Source of the DNA: Armatimonadota bacterium
GTDB lineage: Bacteria; Armatimonadota; SYMT01
Assembly: GCA_020696885.1 (NCBI GenBank)
Contig: JAJFMS010000348.1
Location: 1 to 5,117, forward strand
Direction: 5' to 3'
Length of the DNA stretch: 5,117 nucleotides
The notes below the pieces were generated by a model. It had not been told where the DNA came from. It did no database searches and saw only the letters and a list, made by a program, of their open reading frames with translations. Of the stretch, positions 4,806 through 5,117 are shown in pieces (positions within the stretch are counted from its first letter, which is position 1; each line of letters begins with the position of its first letter). Made by a program: the position numbers and the translations under genes.

Positions 4806-5075
4806 ATGGGCGACATCACCAGTCACAAGCTGATCATCGCGAAAGGATTCCTGTTCCTACTCGCGGGCGGCATGGCCGGCCTGGCGCTGCTGCTGGAGTA
4901 CCCCACGCTCAAGGTCGGCTTCCTACTGGGCCTGGCGGTCTGGTGCTTCGCCCGGTTCTACTACTTCGCCTTCTACGTCATCGAGCATTACGTGGATCCC
5001 GGTTACCGGTTCGCCGGGCTCGGCTCGTTCGTGGCCTACCTCGCGCGGCGCTGGCGGACCGGCGGGATCAAGTAG
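4806..5075 (+). CDS. Small two-helix membrane protein of unknown function
   Basis: I do not recognise a named family. The 89-residue product has two clear hydrophobic helices at about residues 13-30 and 36-58, separated by a tight turn (EYPTLK, 31-36). An aromatic-rich amphipathic stretch follows (ARFYYFAFYVIEHYVDPGYRFAGLGSF, about 49-75), and the tail is basic (RRWR at 81-84, K89). The charge pattern suggests both ends face the cytoplasm. The second helix carries Arg50 between aromatic residues. The HYVDPGYRF segment looks like a constrained motif rather than random coil; I have a vague memory of similar small proteins in other phyla but cannot name them. The ATG has a good ribosome binding site, GGAGAGG (4796-4802), with GGAG 6 nt away. 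It is divergent from pilC, and 10 nt after its stop a further open frame may begin. Confidence 0.8.
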   Translation: MGDITSHKLIIAKGFLFLLAGGMAGLALLLEYPTLKVGFLLGLAVWCFARFYYFAFYVIEHYVDPGYRFAGLGSFVAYLARRWRTGGIK

Positions 5076-5085
5076 GGATCATGCC

Positions 5086-5117
5086 ATGTCGATACCTACA
5101 CCACACCCCCGGTCTCC
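5086..5117 (+). CDS. Possible start of the next gene, cut by the window edge
   Basis: An ATG at 5086 opens a frame that stays open to the window edge and reads MSIPTPHPRS. AGGGA (5074-5078), overlapping the stop of the preceding gene, lies 7 nt upstream, a good Shine-Dalgarno spacing. A second ATG at 5081 is also open but sits too close to that site. With only ten codons visible, neither function nor reality can be judged. If real, it would form an operon with the small membrane protein gene. Confidence 0.28.
   Translation, partial: MSIPTPHPRS

Overview
The window is GC-rich, tightly packed bacterial chromosomal DNA with five complete protein genes, possibly the first codons of a sixth at the right edge, and several inverted repeats between genes. 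I see no rRNA, tRNA, CRISPR array, transposase or phage gene. The organism is a free-living bacterium with a type IV pilus or type II secretion apparatus. The GC-rich coding style, the palindromic GTCATCCTGA...GAAGGATC intergenic element and the GCATTAC-type intergenic repeats remind me of Gemmatimonadota (Longimicrobium-like) genomes. That placement is tentative; Acidobacteriota or Deltaproteobacteria-like lineages are not excluded.

Layout. Positions 1-371 hold no convincing gene but carry a 25-bp imperfect inverted repeat (161-236), a possible leftward promoter near 43-48, and an 8-bp dyad directly before the first ribosome binding site. A rightward gene (372-1211) encodes a class III-like PPK2 polyphosphate:nucleotide phosphotransferase. 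The convergent gap 1212-1493 contains four inverted-repeat elements. Three leftward genes follow, listed here in transcription order: a PilC/GspF inner-membrane platform protein (4602-3388), a SigB/SigF-like sigma factor fused to a degenerate GGDEF domain (3274-2039), and an NT5C-type HAD 5'(3')-deoxyribonucleotidase (2030-1494). The sigma and nucleotidase genes are 8 nt apart and probably translationally coupled. The pilC and sigma genes are separated by 113 nt holding a long hairpin. A divergent rightward gene (4806-5075) encodes an 89-residue two-helix membrane protein of unknown function.

Most interesting point. The 411-residue sigma factor ends in a GGDEF-like domain whose active site is lost: the signature reads GDAEL, and the metal/substrate-binding middle segment is shortened and rewritten. 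An RxxD motif is nevertheless kept exactly five residues upstream, where the allosteric c-di-GMP-binding I-site of diguanylate cyclases lies. A dead cyclase with a preserved I-site is the usual signature of a c-di-GMP receptor, so this could be a sigma factor that senses c-di-GMP directly through a fused domain. The adjacent pilus-platform gene fits a surface-motility or biofilm theme. This is inference from sequence reading and no binding evidence is available here.
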